A DNA stretch of 64,000 nt from contig NZ_CP119677.1 of the NCBI RefSeq assembly GCF_029318685.1, forward strand, positions 186,001 through 250,000. Direction: 5' to 3'. The translations under genes were made by a program, and so were the position numbers. Source of the stretch: Ruminiclostridium papyrosolvens DSM 2782. GTDB taxonomy: Bacteria > Bacillota > Clostridia > Acetivibrionales > DSM-1351. Each line of letters starts with the position of its first letter. Positions within the stretch are counted from its first letter, which is position 1. The notes beneath the pieces were generated by a model, which saw nothing but the letters and a program-made list of their open reading frames with translations, was not told where the DNA came from and searched no databases. Positions 34,563 through 42,936 of the stretch are shown here, piece after piece.

Positions 34563-35300
34563 ATGAATAAGAATGTATTAATGAGTGCTTTTTTAGTGGT
34601 TGCATTGGGCATTTCACTTGGAGGTTGTTCTTCTAATATGGAAACATCTGAGATGGCTTCAAGTGGAAAAACAACCACGGTAGCTTCAAATGACAAAGTA
34701 AACGAAGTAACAAAAAATACAAATGCTGATGAGAAGAAAACTCGATACATTTCAACCTCTTTAGACAAAATTAAAACATATTCCGATTTGAAATCGTTAG
34801 AAGCTGCGCCTTATGTGTTTACTGGTGTATGTATTTCACCACAACCTGTTTTTCAAAATAATACGCTTTATACATTATCAAAACTTAAATTAACAGAGGT
34901 GTTTAAAGGAAATTTGAGTGCAGGAGATACAGTATCAGTTGTTGAAATTGGAGGTAGAACTACTTATGGAGAATATAAAAAAGAATGTAATATTACTAAA
35001 AAGTCTTTTGAAGTAGTTGATGATAGTATTCCTGATGATTACAATGTTGTTGTCGGGACAGATGGATTTTTCCCTTTAGAAAAGGACGATGAAGTTCTCC
35101 TTTTTGTCGGAGATACCAGTGGATTTTTGAAAGACTTCAATGAACCGTTGTTTGATATTATTGGAGCATATGATGGTAAACTATATCCGTCAGGTAAAGA
35201 TGCTTATTCACAAAATAGTCCTTCATCAACAGATGTACGAACTTTTGCAAATAACACCTTGAAAATTAGTAAGGAAGAACTTAAGGCATTAAGTAAATAA
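34563..35300 (+). CDS. Lipoprotein, unknown function
   Basis: ATG 34563 follows AAAGGAGG by seven bases; the in-frame ATG at 34539 overlaps the protease gene and lacks a ribosome site. The 245-aa product has a lipobox (VVALGISLGGCSS), a Ser/Thr/Lys-rich linker and a soluble domain with an OB- or beta-barrel-like look (LKLTEVFKGNLSAGDTVSVV, FFPLEKDDEVLLFVGD). Many clostridial proteins with GDTVxVxExGG and a later DEVLLF pattern are uncharacterised. Coupling to the matrixin suggests a partner or inhibitor role, which is speculative. Confidence 0.8.
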   Translation: MNKNVLMSAFLVVALGISLGGCSSNMETSEMASSGKTTTVASNDKVNEVTKNTNADEKKTRYISTSLDKIKTYSDLKSLEAAPYVFTGVCISPQPVFQNNTLYTLSKLKLTEVFKGNLSAGDTVSVVEIGGRTTYGEYKKECNITKKSFEVVDDSIPDDYNVVVGTDGFFPLEKDDEVLLFVGDTSGFLKDFNEPLFDIIGAYDGKLYPSGKDAYSQNSPSSTDVRTFANNTLKISKEELKALSK

Positions 35301-35486
35301 ACTGCAAATTGTTTATAGATTTTTGTTCTTTGGATAAATCAATTCTTGGAATATATTAGGGAGCTGGGGCTTAGTTTTCTTGCCTGCAACATAAGAAGAG
35401 CGATAAATATGGTATGGTAGGAGTTAAGAAGTTAATTGCAGCAATGTAGGGGGGTATTCCATAGCTTTTCTCTAAAAAATAAAAAG

Positions 35487-35531
35487 GACATTAATTTTGA
35501 AATTTTTCTTCAAAATAGTGTCCATTTTTTT
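35487..35531 (+). terminator. Terminator-like hairpin downstream of the lipoprotein gene
   Basis: GGACATTAATTTTGAA pairs with TTCAAAATAGTGTCC with one bulge, followed by a run of T. Confidence 0.7.
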
Positions 35532-35543
35532 ACTTGTAAAACG

Positions 35544-35573
35544 CTGAAAAGCCTGATAAATCAGGCTTTTCAG
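35544..35573. terminator. Perfect hairpin just outside the integrated element
   Basis: CTGAAAAGCCTGA pairs with its exact complement around TAAA, eight bases before the left attachment repeat. It was probably the tRNA-Ser terminator before insertion, because it lies just 3' of the tRNA remnant on the minus strand. Confidence 0.6.
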
Positions 35574-35581
35574 ACAAATTG

Positions 35582-35640
35582 TGGCGGAGAGAGTGGGATT
35601 CGAACCCACGGTGAGTATTACCCCACACACGATTTCCAGT
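35582..35640 (-). repeat. Attachment-site repeat, distal copy of tRNA-Ser 3' half
   Basis: The 59 bases from the anticodon loop to the encoded CCA are identical to the functional tRNA gene. Identity ends within the anticodon loop, where tyrosine recombinases often cross over. Confidence 0.9.
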
Positions 35641-35737
35641 TCTACCGGAACGATTTCAGCCTGTATAACCGAGTATGTCCTAATGTCTTGCAATCCGCTT
35701 TTTTCTAAGGTTAGATGCTATTTGTATGTTAATCAGT

Positions 35738-35762
35738 ATCACCATGCATAATGGTGATTTTT
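35738..35762. terminator. Short hairpin inside the left end of the element
   Basis: ATCACCAT pairs with ATGGTGAT around a 5-nt loop, with TTTTT after it. No gene is visible in 35641-35835 otherwise. Confidence 0.5.
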
Positions 35763-35769
35763 GCCGTCC

Positions 35770-35787
35770 GTTGTCAATTTGTTGTCA
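35770..35787 (+). repeat. Left arm-type repeat of the element
   Basis: GTTGTCAATTTGTTGTCA, 18 bp, matches the copy at 40380-40397 at 17 positions. Each contains two GTTGTCA units 11 bp apart, like integrase arm sites. Confidence 0.55.
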
Positions 35788-35835
35788 GGTTGTTATTGAT
35801 GATATTGTATAGGTTTTTATCCCATATTGGTACAC

Positions 35836-37275
35836 TTATTCACCCAGTATCATTCTCTCGACCTTAGCTTTGGCTTCCTCGATTTCCTGTGCTGCTTCTA
35901 GCTGAAGGCTCTTAGCTCTTGCCCTTATGTCAGCCACGTGTTCAGCAATTTCTTCCTGTTTACTTCTCAATGGAAGAGGAATGAGCTGGTGCAAGTATTC
36001 ACTCATAATGAGGTTACGAATACCATTTGTCTGGCTCTGCATGGCATCAGTCAACTTATTATTATGCATGGTTTTCAAGAACTGAAATATGTATCTACTG
36101 TCAACGTCATCCCGAATACGGATTTTATGAACAAAATTACTATATGCTATGTTGCCGACCCCCAGAATATCTGTATCAATTATACCTATTCTTCCAACTG
36201 GCTGGTCATCACTACCTCCAGACTTCTCTATAAGCAAGTCTCCTTTTTGTACGTCCATACGCCCTAACTTGCGATTATTTATACACCTAAGTTTTATTCT
36301 ATCATTTCTTAGATTTAGGTTATATTGGTTGTCGAATTCAGTAGCTCTTATCACAGTACATTCTGTATAGTCATTAGGATTAGTAACTTCTTTTGTATCA
36401 AGACCCCAGTCTCCACTTGCCTGATGTGTAATAAGTACCCTTAATTCAGCTTTGTCCAAAGCGCAGGATTCAACAGCAGCAAATAAATCCTGATAGAACT
36501 TTGAATATTTCTTAGGGTCAAACCTGCTTCCTGTAACTTTCTTAAAAGGAGTGAAGAAAGTTCTTTCTGCCAACGTATTTTCTTTAGGTTGAGGTAATTG
36601 GATACCTAATTGTGACAAAACATAGTTGTCGATACTCGCCAGAAGTTGTTGTGCATCATTTTCCTTAGATTTTCTACTAACATGAGCGCTATCCATTAAT
36701 GCAACGATTTCATTCTGAATATCTAGGTCTGGAACCGGAATAAGTATCCTCTTAACTTCACCAGTATTTAATTCTGGTCTTGTAGACTTATTACCCCAAC
36801 GGTATATCTGTTTATTCCCGATTGTCGATTTTAGTATGTGCTTCAAATAGCTTGGATTAATGTTATTCTTACACCTAATTGTTACAGAATGTGAAGTGAT
36901 ATTACCTTCTACCAGTCTTTCTGGAAATACTGCTGAATAGCCCAAAATGGCTCCTGCTTTGGTAAGGATTACATCCCCCGGAAGAACTCTACTTCTTTTC
37001 AGTTCTCTTTGCTTATCAGGAGATATTCTAACAAGCCCTTCATCTGGTATTTCACCAGTTTTCACGTCTGATACTCTTATAACTGGAATACCTTCACTTC
37101 TGTAGTCTTCAACCTTGAGTTGAGTGCCAAATGGTCCATCAACTACTTTAAGACTTATATCTCTTACTGTATATACAGGATACTTCCCATGATTAAGTCT
37201 ATCGATGAATGCTACAATTTCTGGTCTATAAAATACAGTGTCATATCGCCCTTCCAATTCGCCCCGACCAATCAT
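35836..37275 (-). CDS. Restriction-modification specificity subunit (HsdS-like)
   Basis: The 479-aa protein has two target-recognition domains, about residues 30-205 and 240-445. Each is followed by a conserved helix (IQNEIVALMDSAHVSRKSKE and QEEIAEHVADIRARAKSLQL) that sets the spacing between half-sites, as in type I S subunits and BcgI-type B subunits. It recognises a bipartite DNA sequence for the upstream methylase-nuclease, 29 bp away on the same strand. No clear ribosome site precedes ATG 37275, so translation may be coupled. Confidence 0.88.
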   Translation of the reverse strand: MIGRGELEGRYDTVFYRPEIVAFIDRLNHGKYPVYTVRDISLKVVDGPFGTQLKVEDYRSEGIPVIRVSDVKTGEIPDEGLVRISPDKQRELKRSRVLPGDVILTKAGAILGYSAVFPERLVEGNITSHSVTIRCKNNINPSYLKHILKSTIGNKQIYRWGNKSTRPELNTGEVKRILIPVPDLDIQNEIVALMDSAHVSRKSKENDAQQLLASIDNYVLSQLGIQLPQPKENTLAERTFFTPFKKVTGSRFDPKKYSKFYQDLFAAVESCALDKAELRVLITHQASGDWGLDTKEVTNPNDYTECTVIRATEFDNQYNLNLRNDRIKLRCINNRKLGRMDVQKGDLLIEKSGGSDDQPVGRIGIIDTDILGVGNIAYSNFVHKIRIRDDVDSRYIFQFLKTMHNNKLTDAMQSQTNGIRNLIMSEYLHQLIPLPLRSKQEEIAEHVADIRARAKSLQLEAAQEIEEAKAKVERMILGE

Positions 37276-37304
37276 AAAAACATTGTTGCTATCAAAGTCG
37301 GGGC

Positions 37305-39518
37305 TTATGCGAAAAAAGAGTCAGTGCCATTAATGATAGCCTGTATGAATTTGTATAGCTCCTTGGCAATTGGTACAAGCTCATTGTTGCCAGTCTCACG
37401 CCCGGTGGCATCATAACCTATATCTTCAGCTATTGCCATGAAGATAGGATAGTTGTTGAGCTTGTCCTTCACAAGTCCTGTATATTCATCACTGAGGTTC
37501 TCCTTAATGTTAGAGATACGCTCGTTAAATTCCTCAGTGGTTTCTTTCTTCCAAGATTGGAAGCTCTCTGATTTTTCGTACTCCTTGACTTTCTCCTTAT
37601 GTCCCTTAGTAAGCTGGCGTTCAATATCCTTGGTGTGGTTTCCTTGGGCCCTCAAGGCTTCGATGTGACTTACAAAAGCCTCTTCCATTTCCTGCTTTGT
37701 TACGTCACCCCTCTTCAATATTGTTTGCTTCTCCTGCTCCAAGGCAGTAATTGCAGCACCATATTCAGGCTTGTCAAAAGTTTTGTCCTGCAAGGACTTT
37801 TTGATAGCACGGATTGTAGCAGTGTCTTTCTCTGAAAGCTTATACAGGAACAACACAGAACTTTTAACCCCTGCACCATTAGCTGTAAAAGCAGTCTGGG
37901 GCATGGATACCACTGCAATTATACGATACTTTTCTTCAATCCAGTCACGGACATACTGCATACTGGAGTTTGTAAGGATACCGTCAGGTATAACAATGGC
38001 AAGAATACCACCATCATGTAGGTACTGGTGGCACCTTTCAATAAACAGAATTTCAGAGCTTTGGTTGTCTCTTGGACTGTTCAAGTCCACGTTTTTGAGT
38101 TTTGCTTCTATCCAATCAATACTCTTGCAACCAAGCTCAAAATCTTCAATATAACGGTGTTCAGAGTATTTAATTGTAGATCCAAAGGGGGGATTGGTTA
38201 TAATAAAGTCAAACCTATTCTTTTTAAAGCCCGGATTCTTAGTGGTTTCACTGAGTTTGTCGATACCCTCAAGTCCGTCAAAAGCAACAACGTTGGTATG
38301 ACCATCATCGTGAATAATCATGTTCATTTTAGCTGTCCTAGCTATACTCTCTGAAATCTCCACTCCATATAGCCGCTTCTCGGCAAAGTCATGCCAGAAG
38401 TTCCAGTGTTCTTTTGAATCCTTGGAGAAATATCCTTCCTCTGCTTTCTGGTCAGCAATATTTCTAACCTTATCCAAAGCATAGAGAAGAAAGCCTCCTG
38501 AGCCGCAGGAAGTGTCCAGAACGACAGATTCGTTTGTAATAGGTAATGATTCTACTATAAACTTAACTATGTTCCTCGGTGTAAAATATTGCCCAAACTC
38601 TCCACGGAAGAAAGAACCCATAAAAGTTTCAAATGCTTTACCTTTACTATCAAGGTCAGTAGCGGTCAGGTTTACTTTAGCAAGGTAGCCAACAACCGTT
38701 TCAAGCTCTTTGGCATTTAAGCGTATATCATCCCTGAACACCTCTGGGTCTTTAGCCTTACCTTTGTTGTAGATGCTCTTTATCCTCTGTAATAGCTTGT
38801 CAGTTGCTTCCCCGGTAAATACCTGAAAGTTGTAAGGCTCACCATTCTTCCTCAGAGTCCTTTCATCCCATAGCTTGCAGAATATAACCTTGTCAAGTTC
38901 ATCAAACGCTTCAGAAGGATTTCTCTTTCCTCCAGCCCAAAGAGCATCATGGGCCTGTCTAAAAATCCTTGTCAAATCCTGTTCGCTAACTTTCTCAAGC
39001 TCAAAGCCATCCTTACCGCCTTTAATGTACTTGGCAACCAATAGCTCGCTACTTCCAAACACCGGAATATCTGCTATCTTATTAGCTTCGCGCTCCATAG
39101 GCTTAAAATCTGATACATTAAAATATGCTGACTTGATGCCTGATGTTACCCAGAGGAACTTGGCTCTCAGAGAATTTGTATTGCCAAATCCCTGCTCTAT
39201 AGCCTGTATGAACTCAGCATCTGTAATTTCTTCTTGCTTACACTCTACCACTATGTATGGGTCTTTGCGGCTATCATCATTGTAGACTACAATGTCAGCA
39301 AGGTTGCTGGGTGTCCTTAATGGGACTATAGCCTCCAGTACAATCCTTGCCGGATGATACCCATAATTAAGAATAAGCTCAAGGTATGTTTTGACTCTTA
39401 CATGTTCTTCTGGGTCTGTGTATCTATACCTCTTGTTCTGGTGTATATAAAGTACGTTCTTCCTATCATCGTCGAATTTGATTAGCCCTTTGGCTAAACC
39501 TTGCTCCAATATATCCAT
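37305..39518 (-). CDS. Fused nuclease-domain N6-adenine DNA methyltransferase (type I-like/IIB)
   Basis: The 737-aa protein has an N-terminal HsdR_N-like nuclease domain (residues 30-160) with a PD-(D/E)XK-like core (ADIVVYN and IVVECKQEE). Residues 270-600 are an HsdM-like methylase with FGQYFTPRNIV, SAM motif DTSCGSGGFLLYAL and catalytic ITNPPFGS. A helical C-terminus follows. One polypeptide with nuclease and methylase plus a separate S subunit resembles BcgI-type type IIB systems. No HsdR translocase gene is present in the element. Whether it cuts DNA is inferred. Confidence 0.87.
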   Translation of the reverse strand: MDILEQGLAKGLIKFDDDRKNVLYIHQNKRYRYTDPEEHVRVKTYLELILNYGYHPARIVLEAIVPLRTPSNLADIVVYNDDSRKDPYIVVECKQEEITDAEFIQAIEQGFGNTNSLRAKFLWVTSGIKSAYFNVSDFKPMEREANKIADIPVFGSSELLVAKYIKGGKDGFELEKVSEQDLTRIFRQAHDALWAGGKRNPSEAFDELDKVIFCKLWDERTLRKNGEPYNFQVFTGEATDKLLQRIKSIYNKGKAKDPEVFRDDIRLNAKELETVVGYLAKVNLTATDLDSKGKAFETFMGSFFRGEFGQYFTPRNIVKFIVESLPITNESVVLDTSCGSGGFLLYALDKVRNIADQKAEEGYFSKDSKEHWNFWHDFAEKRLYGVEISESIARTAKMNMIIHDDGHTNVVAFDGLEGIDKLSETTKNPGFKKNRFDFIITNPPFGSTIKYSEHRYIEDFELGCKSIDWIEAKLKNVDLNSPRDNQSSEILFIERCHQYLHDGGILAIVIPDGILTNSSMQYVRDWIEEKYRIIAVVSMPQTAFTANGAGVKSSVLFLYKLSEKDTATIRAIKKSLQDKTFDKPEYGAAITALEQEKQTILKRGDVTKQEMEEAFVSHIEALRAQGNHTKDIERQLTKGHKEKVKEYEKSESFQSWKKETTEEFNERISNIKENLSDEYTGLVKDKLNNYPIFMAIAEDIGYDATGRETGNNELVPIAKELYKFIQAIINGTDSFFA

Positions 39519-39681
39519 GTATAAACCTCATTCCTCGAGTTGTCATTTGAATTTACTTCAGTATATCATAAAGGTTCTTCATGTTACAGTATAACGTTTT
39601 AATGTCTGAATTTCAGTAACGACTATTTGAAAAATAGCCATATATGAACAAAGTCACATACGGCTACTTAGTAGGTTTCAT

Positions 39682-40029
39682 CTACTTTCTTGGGGTTCTT
39701 TTTGGGAAACCGAAGTTGCCAATAATTAAGTCTGATACTAATTTTACTGTGTAAAACGAGCCAATGGACATCCACCAAAAGAAGGTTCCCCATACTGCAA
39801 GAACTATTGATGATACAACGCGGTTTGGAGAGTTTGGCATAACAGTTATAACCACGGAAAAGAGCACTACTGTTATCCCAGTCCATATTTGACTCCTAAG
39901 CCAAATGAAAAGTCGCTTTTGTATAGTTGGAAAATAGTCCCTCAATCTCTCAAATATTGGACTCTCCTGTAATGTTATAAGAAGTGTAAGGAATACACCA
40001 AGCACACCTATTATAATAGAAGCAAACAT
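39682..40029 (-). CDS. Small membrane protein of the element, unknown function
   Basis: The 115-aa protein has about three hydrophobic segments (MFASIIIGVLGVFLTLLI, IWTGITVVLFSVVITVM, VVSSIVLAVWGTFFWWMSI) and a basic tail. Its start codon coincides with the point where the truncated integrase begins, which suggests its insertion or a deletion removed the integrase N-terminus. I see no clear ribosome site. Confidence 0.6.
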   Translation of the reverse strand: MFASIIIGVLGVFLTLLITLQESPIFERLRDYFPTIQKRLFIWLRSQIWTGITVVLFSVVITVMPNSPNRVVSSIVLAVWGTFFWWMSIGSFYTVKLVSDLIIGNFGFPKRTPRK

Positions 40030-40326
40030 GATTATACGCCAATTTCACCAGGCAGGTTCAGCCACAACTTCAAGTATTTGCTTGAAAAGCTGGGGTTTCA
40101 GCATATTAGGTTCCATGACCTTCGGCACTCATGCGCCACTCTGATGCTTAGTCTGGGTGTTGATTTAAAGGTGACCTCGGAAATGTTAGGACATTCAACA
40201 ATAAGTATTACCGCTGACCTGTACAGCCATGTGCTTGCAAAGATGCAAAAGTCAGCAGCCAACAAAATAGATGTTGCATTTTCAGTTAAGCCCGGTGAAC
40301 AAGGCGGTGATAATACGGGGGAGTAA
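40030..40326 (+). pseudogene. Tyrosine recombinase/integrase, C-terminal fragment
   Basis: The frame is open from about 40030 and encodes the end of a phage-type integrase: TPISPGRFSHNFKYLLEKLG, then HDLRHSCATLMLSLGVD with the Arg-His box, MLGHSTISIT with the second His and ADLYSHV with the catalytic Tyr. The N-terminal DNA-binding domain and the first catalytic Arg are absent. It lies between the small membrane gene and tRNA-Ser, where the integrase of such an element is expected. It is most likely nonfunctional. Confidence 0.88.
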
Positions 40327-40379
40327 TACTCAATTCCAATAAGAATATTGCTGTATCATTGAGTATCATTTAATATCGT

Positions 40380-40397
40380 GTTGTCATTTTGTTGTCA
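40380..40397 (+). repeat. Right arm-type repeat of the element
   Basis: GTTGTCATTTTGTTGTCA is the near-identical partner of the repeat at 35770-35787, in the same orientation, 58 bp from the attachment site. Confidence 0.55.
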
Positions 40398-40454
40398 AAA
40401 TGCCATCCAAACATAAAACAAGGACTATAGGTGAAAACCTGTAGCCCTTCATTT

Positions 40455-40513
40455 TGGCGGAGAGAGTGGGATTCGAACCCACGGTGAGTATTACCCCACA
40501 CACGATTTCCAGT
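40455..40513 (-). repeat. Attachment-site repeat, tRNA-proximal copy
   Basis: These 59 bp, part of the functional tRNA-Ser, are identical to 35582-35640. Confidence 0.9.
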
Positions 40514-40545
40514 CGTGCGCCTTAGACCAGCTCAGCCATCTCTCC
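40455..40545 (-). tRNA. tRNA-Ser (anticodon GGA)
   Basis: The 91-nt gene has acceptor arms GGAGAGA/TCTCTCC, an anticodon stem-loop CACGA-CTGGAAA-TCGTG giving anticodon GGA (reads UCC/UCU), a long class II variable arm (TGTGGGGTAATACTCACC) and a T arm with GTTCGAATC. The CCA end is encoded. Its 3' half is the integration target of the element to its left. Confidence 0.95.
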
Positions 40546-40581
40546 ATAAAAATATTCAGTTCGCTTTTAAACTGCCTTTTT

Positions 40582-40610
40582 ATTTTACATTAGGTCATGC
40601 TGAATGTCAA
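40582..40610 (-). promoter_or_regulatory. Promoter of tRNA-Ser
   Basis: On the minus strand TTGACA and TAAAAT are 17 bp apart, ending 37 bp before the tRNA 5' end. Confidence 0.75.
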
Positions 40611-40657
40611 CAAAAAAGTGAACCGCATTATTTATACTATGTTAACACTATATTTGC

Positions 40658-40687
40658 AAAAAAAAATGGACTTGCTTTAACAAGTCC
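40658..40687 (-). terminator. Terminator after the HD-GYP gene
   Basis: On the minus strand GGACTTG pairs with CAAGTCC around a 6-nt loop, followed by nine T after one A. Confidence 0.8.
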
Positions 40688-40730
40688 CTAGGAGTATGTA
40701 TGTTAATTTAAATTGCTTTCAGTTATACAA

Positions 40731-42017
40731 TTACAATGCGTGAAGATTGAATTCTTCATCGAACTCAGGGAAGATTTCATTACAGCTTTGGAAAACAATC
40801 TCCTGAGAAGTACGTCTTATGTCGTTTATTTCCTCAATATTTTGATTTAGACAATGCTTTACATCATAATCGAGAGTACTTACACCATTAATAAGTTTAA
40901 CCGTATCTTTAAGGGACATGGCATGTCGGTATGGTCTTTCTTCCGTAAGGGCTGTGAACATGTCACTTACAGCCAGTATTCTGGAGCCAAGGTCAAGACT
41001 TTTGGAGTCCAAACCAAAAGGATAACCCGTACCGTCAAGTTTTTCATGATGGAATGCTGCCCAGTCACGTACTTTTCCCAACCCGGGAATTGAATCCAGT
41101 ATACGGTAGGTATAATATGTATGTGATTTCATAAGGCTAAATTCATAGTTGTCTAATGACCCTGGTTTTTCTAAAATACTTTCCGGGATACACAGTTTAC
41201 CCAAATCATGCATTAGTCCTGCAGAATGCATCAGTCTGCTGTCGCAATCAGAAAACCCCAATTTGGAGGCCAAAGCACTTGCACTGGTAGCAACACCTAT
41301 TGAGTGAGTAGCCGTAAATTTACTTCTGAAATCTATAATTCTGTGGGCGATATCCGCATACTGAATTAAAAGCTCACTATTAATATAAACCTTGTGTGGG
41401 GACATTATTTTGCGTATCTGCCCCTCAAGATAAGTCGAGGTAATATCGAACCAAAAATAAGGTTTTGAAGCAACATTCTCAAACGCATCAACTGCCATTG
41501 GCATAAACATTATATCTTTGCCGTTGCGAATCATTTTACTTATATATTTTTTCTGCTGCAAGATTTCCTGGTTAGGATTTATCAATATATCAATTCTATC
41601 TGCTAAATGGAGTATATGGCTGAACTTTGGTATCTTACAGGATTGAAATCGTTTGTGAGATATCTCTTTCCAAAAAACATGGTGATATTTAATAATTTCT
41701 GCAGCAGACCTTAATTCTTCTGCATCACGAAGGATAAACCAACCTTTATACCCGTGTGAATGCCTATTGAAAAAGGAATTCCCAAATTCAAACTCAAAAA
41801 TGGAACTCCTCTCAATCAAATTAACTGCGCCGCAATCGTGAAGCAATCCGGCCAGTACTAAATCCTTTATCTCATCTTCTGAATAACCCATCTCTTTTGC
41901 GATACAATAAGAGATATATGCAACTCTCTTGTGATGATTTGAAATATTAGGGTTTATCAAATCAATTGCGCTCGATAGGGCTATAATAATATCTATAATC
42001 GGTATGTATTGATCCAT
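40731..42017 (-). CDS. Two-HD-domain protein with C-terminal HD-GYP (c-di-GMP phosphodiesterase type)
   Basis: The 428-aa protein has an N-terminal HD domain (residues 25-150: NHHKRVAYISY, LLHDCGAVN, KYHHVFW) and a C-terminal HD-GYP domain (residues 235-400: ATHSIGVATSA, LMHDLGKLCIP, HHEKLDGTGYP, DMFTALTEERPYR). The HD-GYP metal and GYP residues are intact, so it probably hydrolyses cyclic di-GMP. No membrane segment or receiver domain is visible. The N-terminal HD may be regulatory. Confidence 0.88.
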   Translation of the reverse strand: MDQYIPIIDIIIALSSAIDLINPNISNHHKRVAYISYCIAKEMGYSEDEIKDLVLAGLLHDCGAVNLIERSSIFEFEFGNSFFNRHSHGYKGWFILRDAEELRSAAEIIKYHHVFWKEISHKRFQSCKIPKFSHILHLADRIDILINPNQEILQQKKYISKMIRNGKDIMFMPMAVDAFENVASKPYFWFDITSTYLEGQIRKIMSPHKVYINSELLIQYADIAHRIIDFRSKFTATHSIGVATSASALASKLGFSDCDSRLMHSAGLMHDLGKLCIPESILEKPGSLDNYEFSLMKSHTYYTYRILDSIPGLGKVRDWAAFHHEKLDGTGYPFGLDSKSLDLGSRILAVSDMFTALTEERPYRHAMSLKDTVKLINGVSTLDYDVKHCLNQNIEEINDIRRTSQEIVFQSCNEIFPEFDEEFNLHAL

Positions 42018-42222
42018 TTTTCACCTCGAAATATGTAAAAAAATGATACAATTTGTCTTCCAAGGATATCTTACTACAAAATATGACAAAAGAAAACAAA
42101 AAAATCTAAAAATTTCAATACATTTCTTCAATTAGTAATAATTAAACAAAACATAGTTAATAATTCATGTAAAATATAGTATAATTCTTATAATATTAAA
42201 AACTTATATGAAAGGTGAATTT

Positions 42223-42936
42223 ATGCTTACAATAAGTAATTTATCCAAAACATACAAAGGCGGTAAAAAAGCAGTAGACAATCTGACTCTGGAAATTAAA
42301 AAAGGTGATATATATGGATTTATAGGACACAATGGTGCGGGAAAGACAACAACCATAAAATGCGTAACGGGAATTCTGGAATTCTCGGAGGGAGATATTC
42401 GTATTGATGGTAAATCCATAAAGACAGACCCACTGGAATGTAAGAGGAGGATTGCATATATTCCTGATAATCCTGACCTTTATGAAAATATGACAGGAAT
42501 TCAATATCTGAATTTTATTTCTGATGTTTTCGCTATTTCTGCAGAAGAGAGAGAAAAATCTATCAAACAGTACGCAGACATGATGGAACTTACGGCAAGT
42601 CTGGGAGATTTGATTTCTTCTTACTCTCATGGAATGAAGCAAAAGCTTGCCATTATTTCGGCACTGGTTCATAACCCAAGCCTGTATATAATGGATGAAC
42701 CTTTTGTTGGACTTGACCCAAAGGCGGCACATACTCTTAAAGAGCTAATGAAAGAAAAATGCAGACAGGGAAGTGCCATTTTCTTTTCAACCCATGTTTT
42801 AGAGGTTGCGGAGAAGCTCTGTAACAAGATAGCTATTATAAAGGATGGCAAGCTTATTACCAGTGGTGAAACTGACACGGTAAGAGGAAACAGCTCACTT
42901 GAGCAAATATTTTTGGAGTTGATAGATAATGAATAG
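42223..42936 (+). CDS. ABC transporter ATP-binding protein
   Basis: I take ATG 42223 as the start; the upstream ATG at 42208 precedes the AAAGGTGA ribosome site. The 237-aa ATPase has Walker A GHNGAGKTT, signature SHGMKQK (a degenerate LSGGQ), Walker B LYIMDEPF and H-loop FFSTH. This ABC-2/exporter-type pattern fits drug, lantibiotic or lipid exporters. It overlaps the downstream permease gene by 8 bp, so they form one transporter. Confidence 0.9.
   Translation: MLTISNLSKTYKGGKKAVDNLTLEIKKGDIYGFIGHNGAGKTTTIKCVTGILEFSEGDIRIDGKSIKTDPLECKRRIAYIPDNPDLYENMTGIQYLNFISDVFAISAEEREKSIKQYADMMELTASLGDLISSYSHGMKQKLAIISALVHNPSLYIMDEPFVGLDPKAAHTLKELMKEKCRQGSAIFFSTHVLEVAEKLCNKIAIIKDGKLITSGETDTVRGNSSLEQIFLELIDNE

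Larger units (their letters stand above)
35582..40513. mobile_element. tRNA-Ser-integrated element remnant carrying a restriction-modification system
   Basis: The 59-bp 3' half of tRNA-Ser(GGA) at 40455-40513 is repeated exactly at 35582-35640, in the same orientation. The 4.8 kb between them holds a methylase-nuclease fusion, a specificity subunit, a small membrane protein and the C-terminal half of a tyrosine recombinase next to the tRNA. This is the standard layout of a genomic island inserted at a tRNA 3' end. With a truncated integrase and no other mobility genes, it is probably fixed in place. Confidence 0.88.

Noticed and set aside
35436-35708. 90-aa plus-strand frame containing GGESGIRTHG
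   Set aside because: That peptide is a well-known artefact of translating the antisense of a tRNA 3' half, here the attachment repeat.
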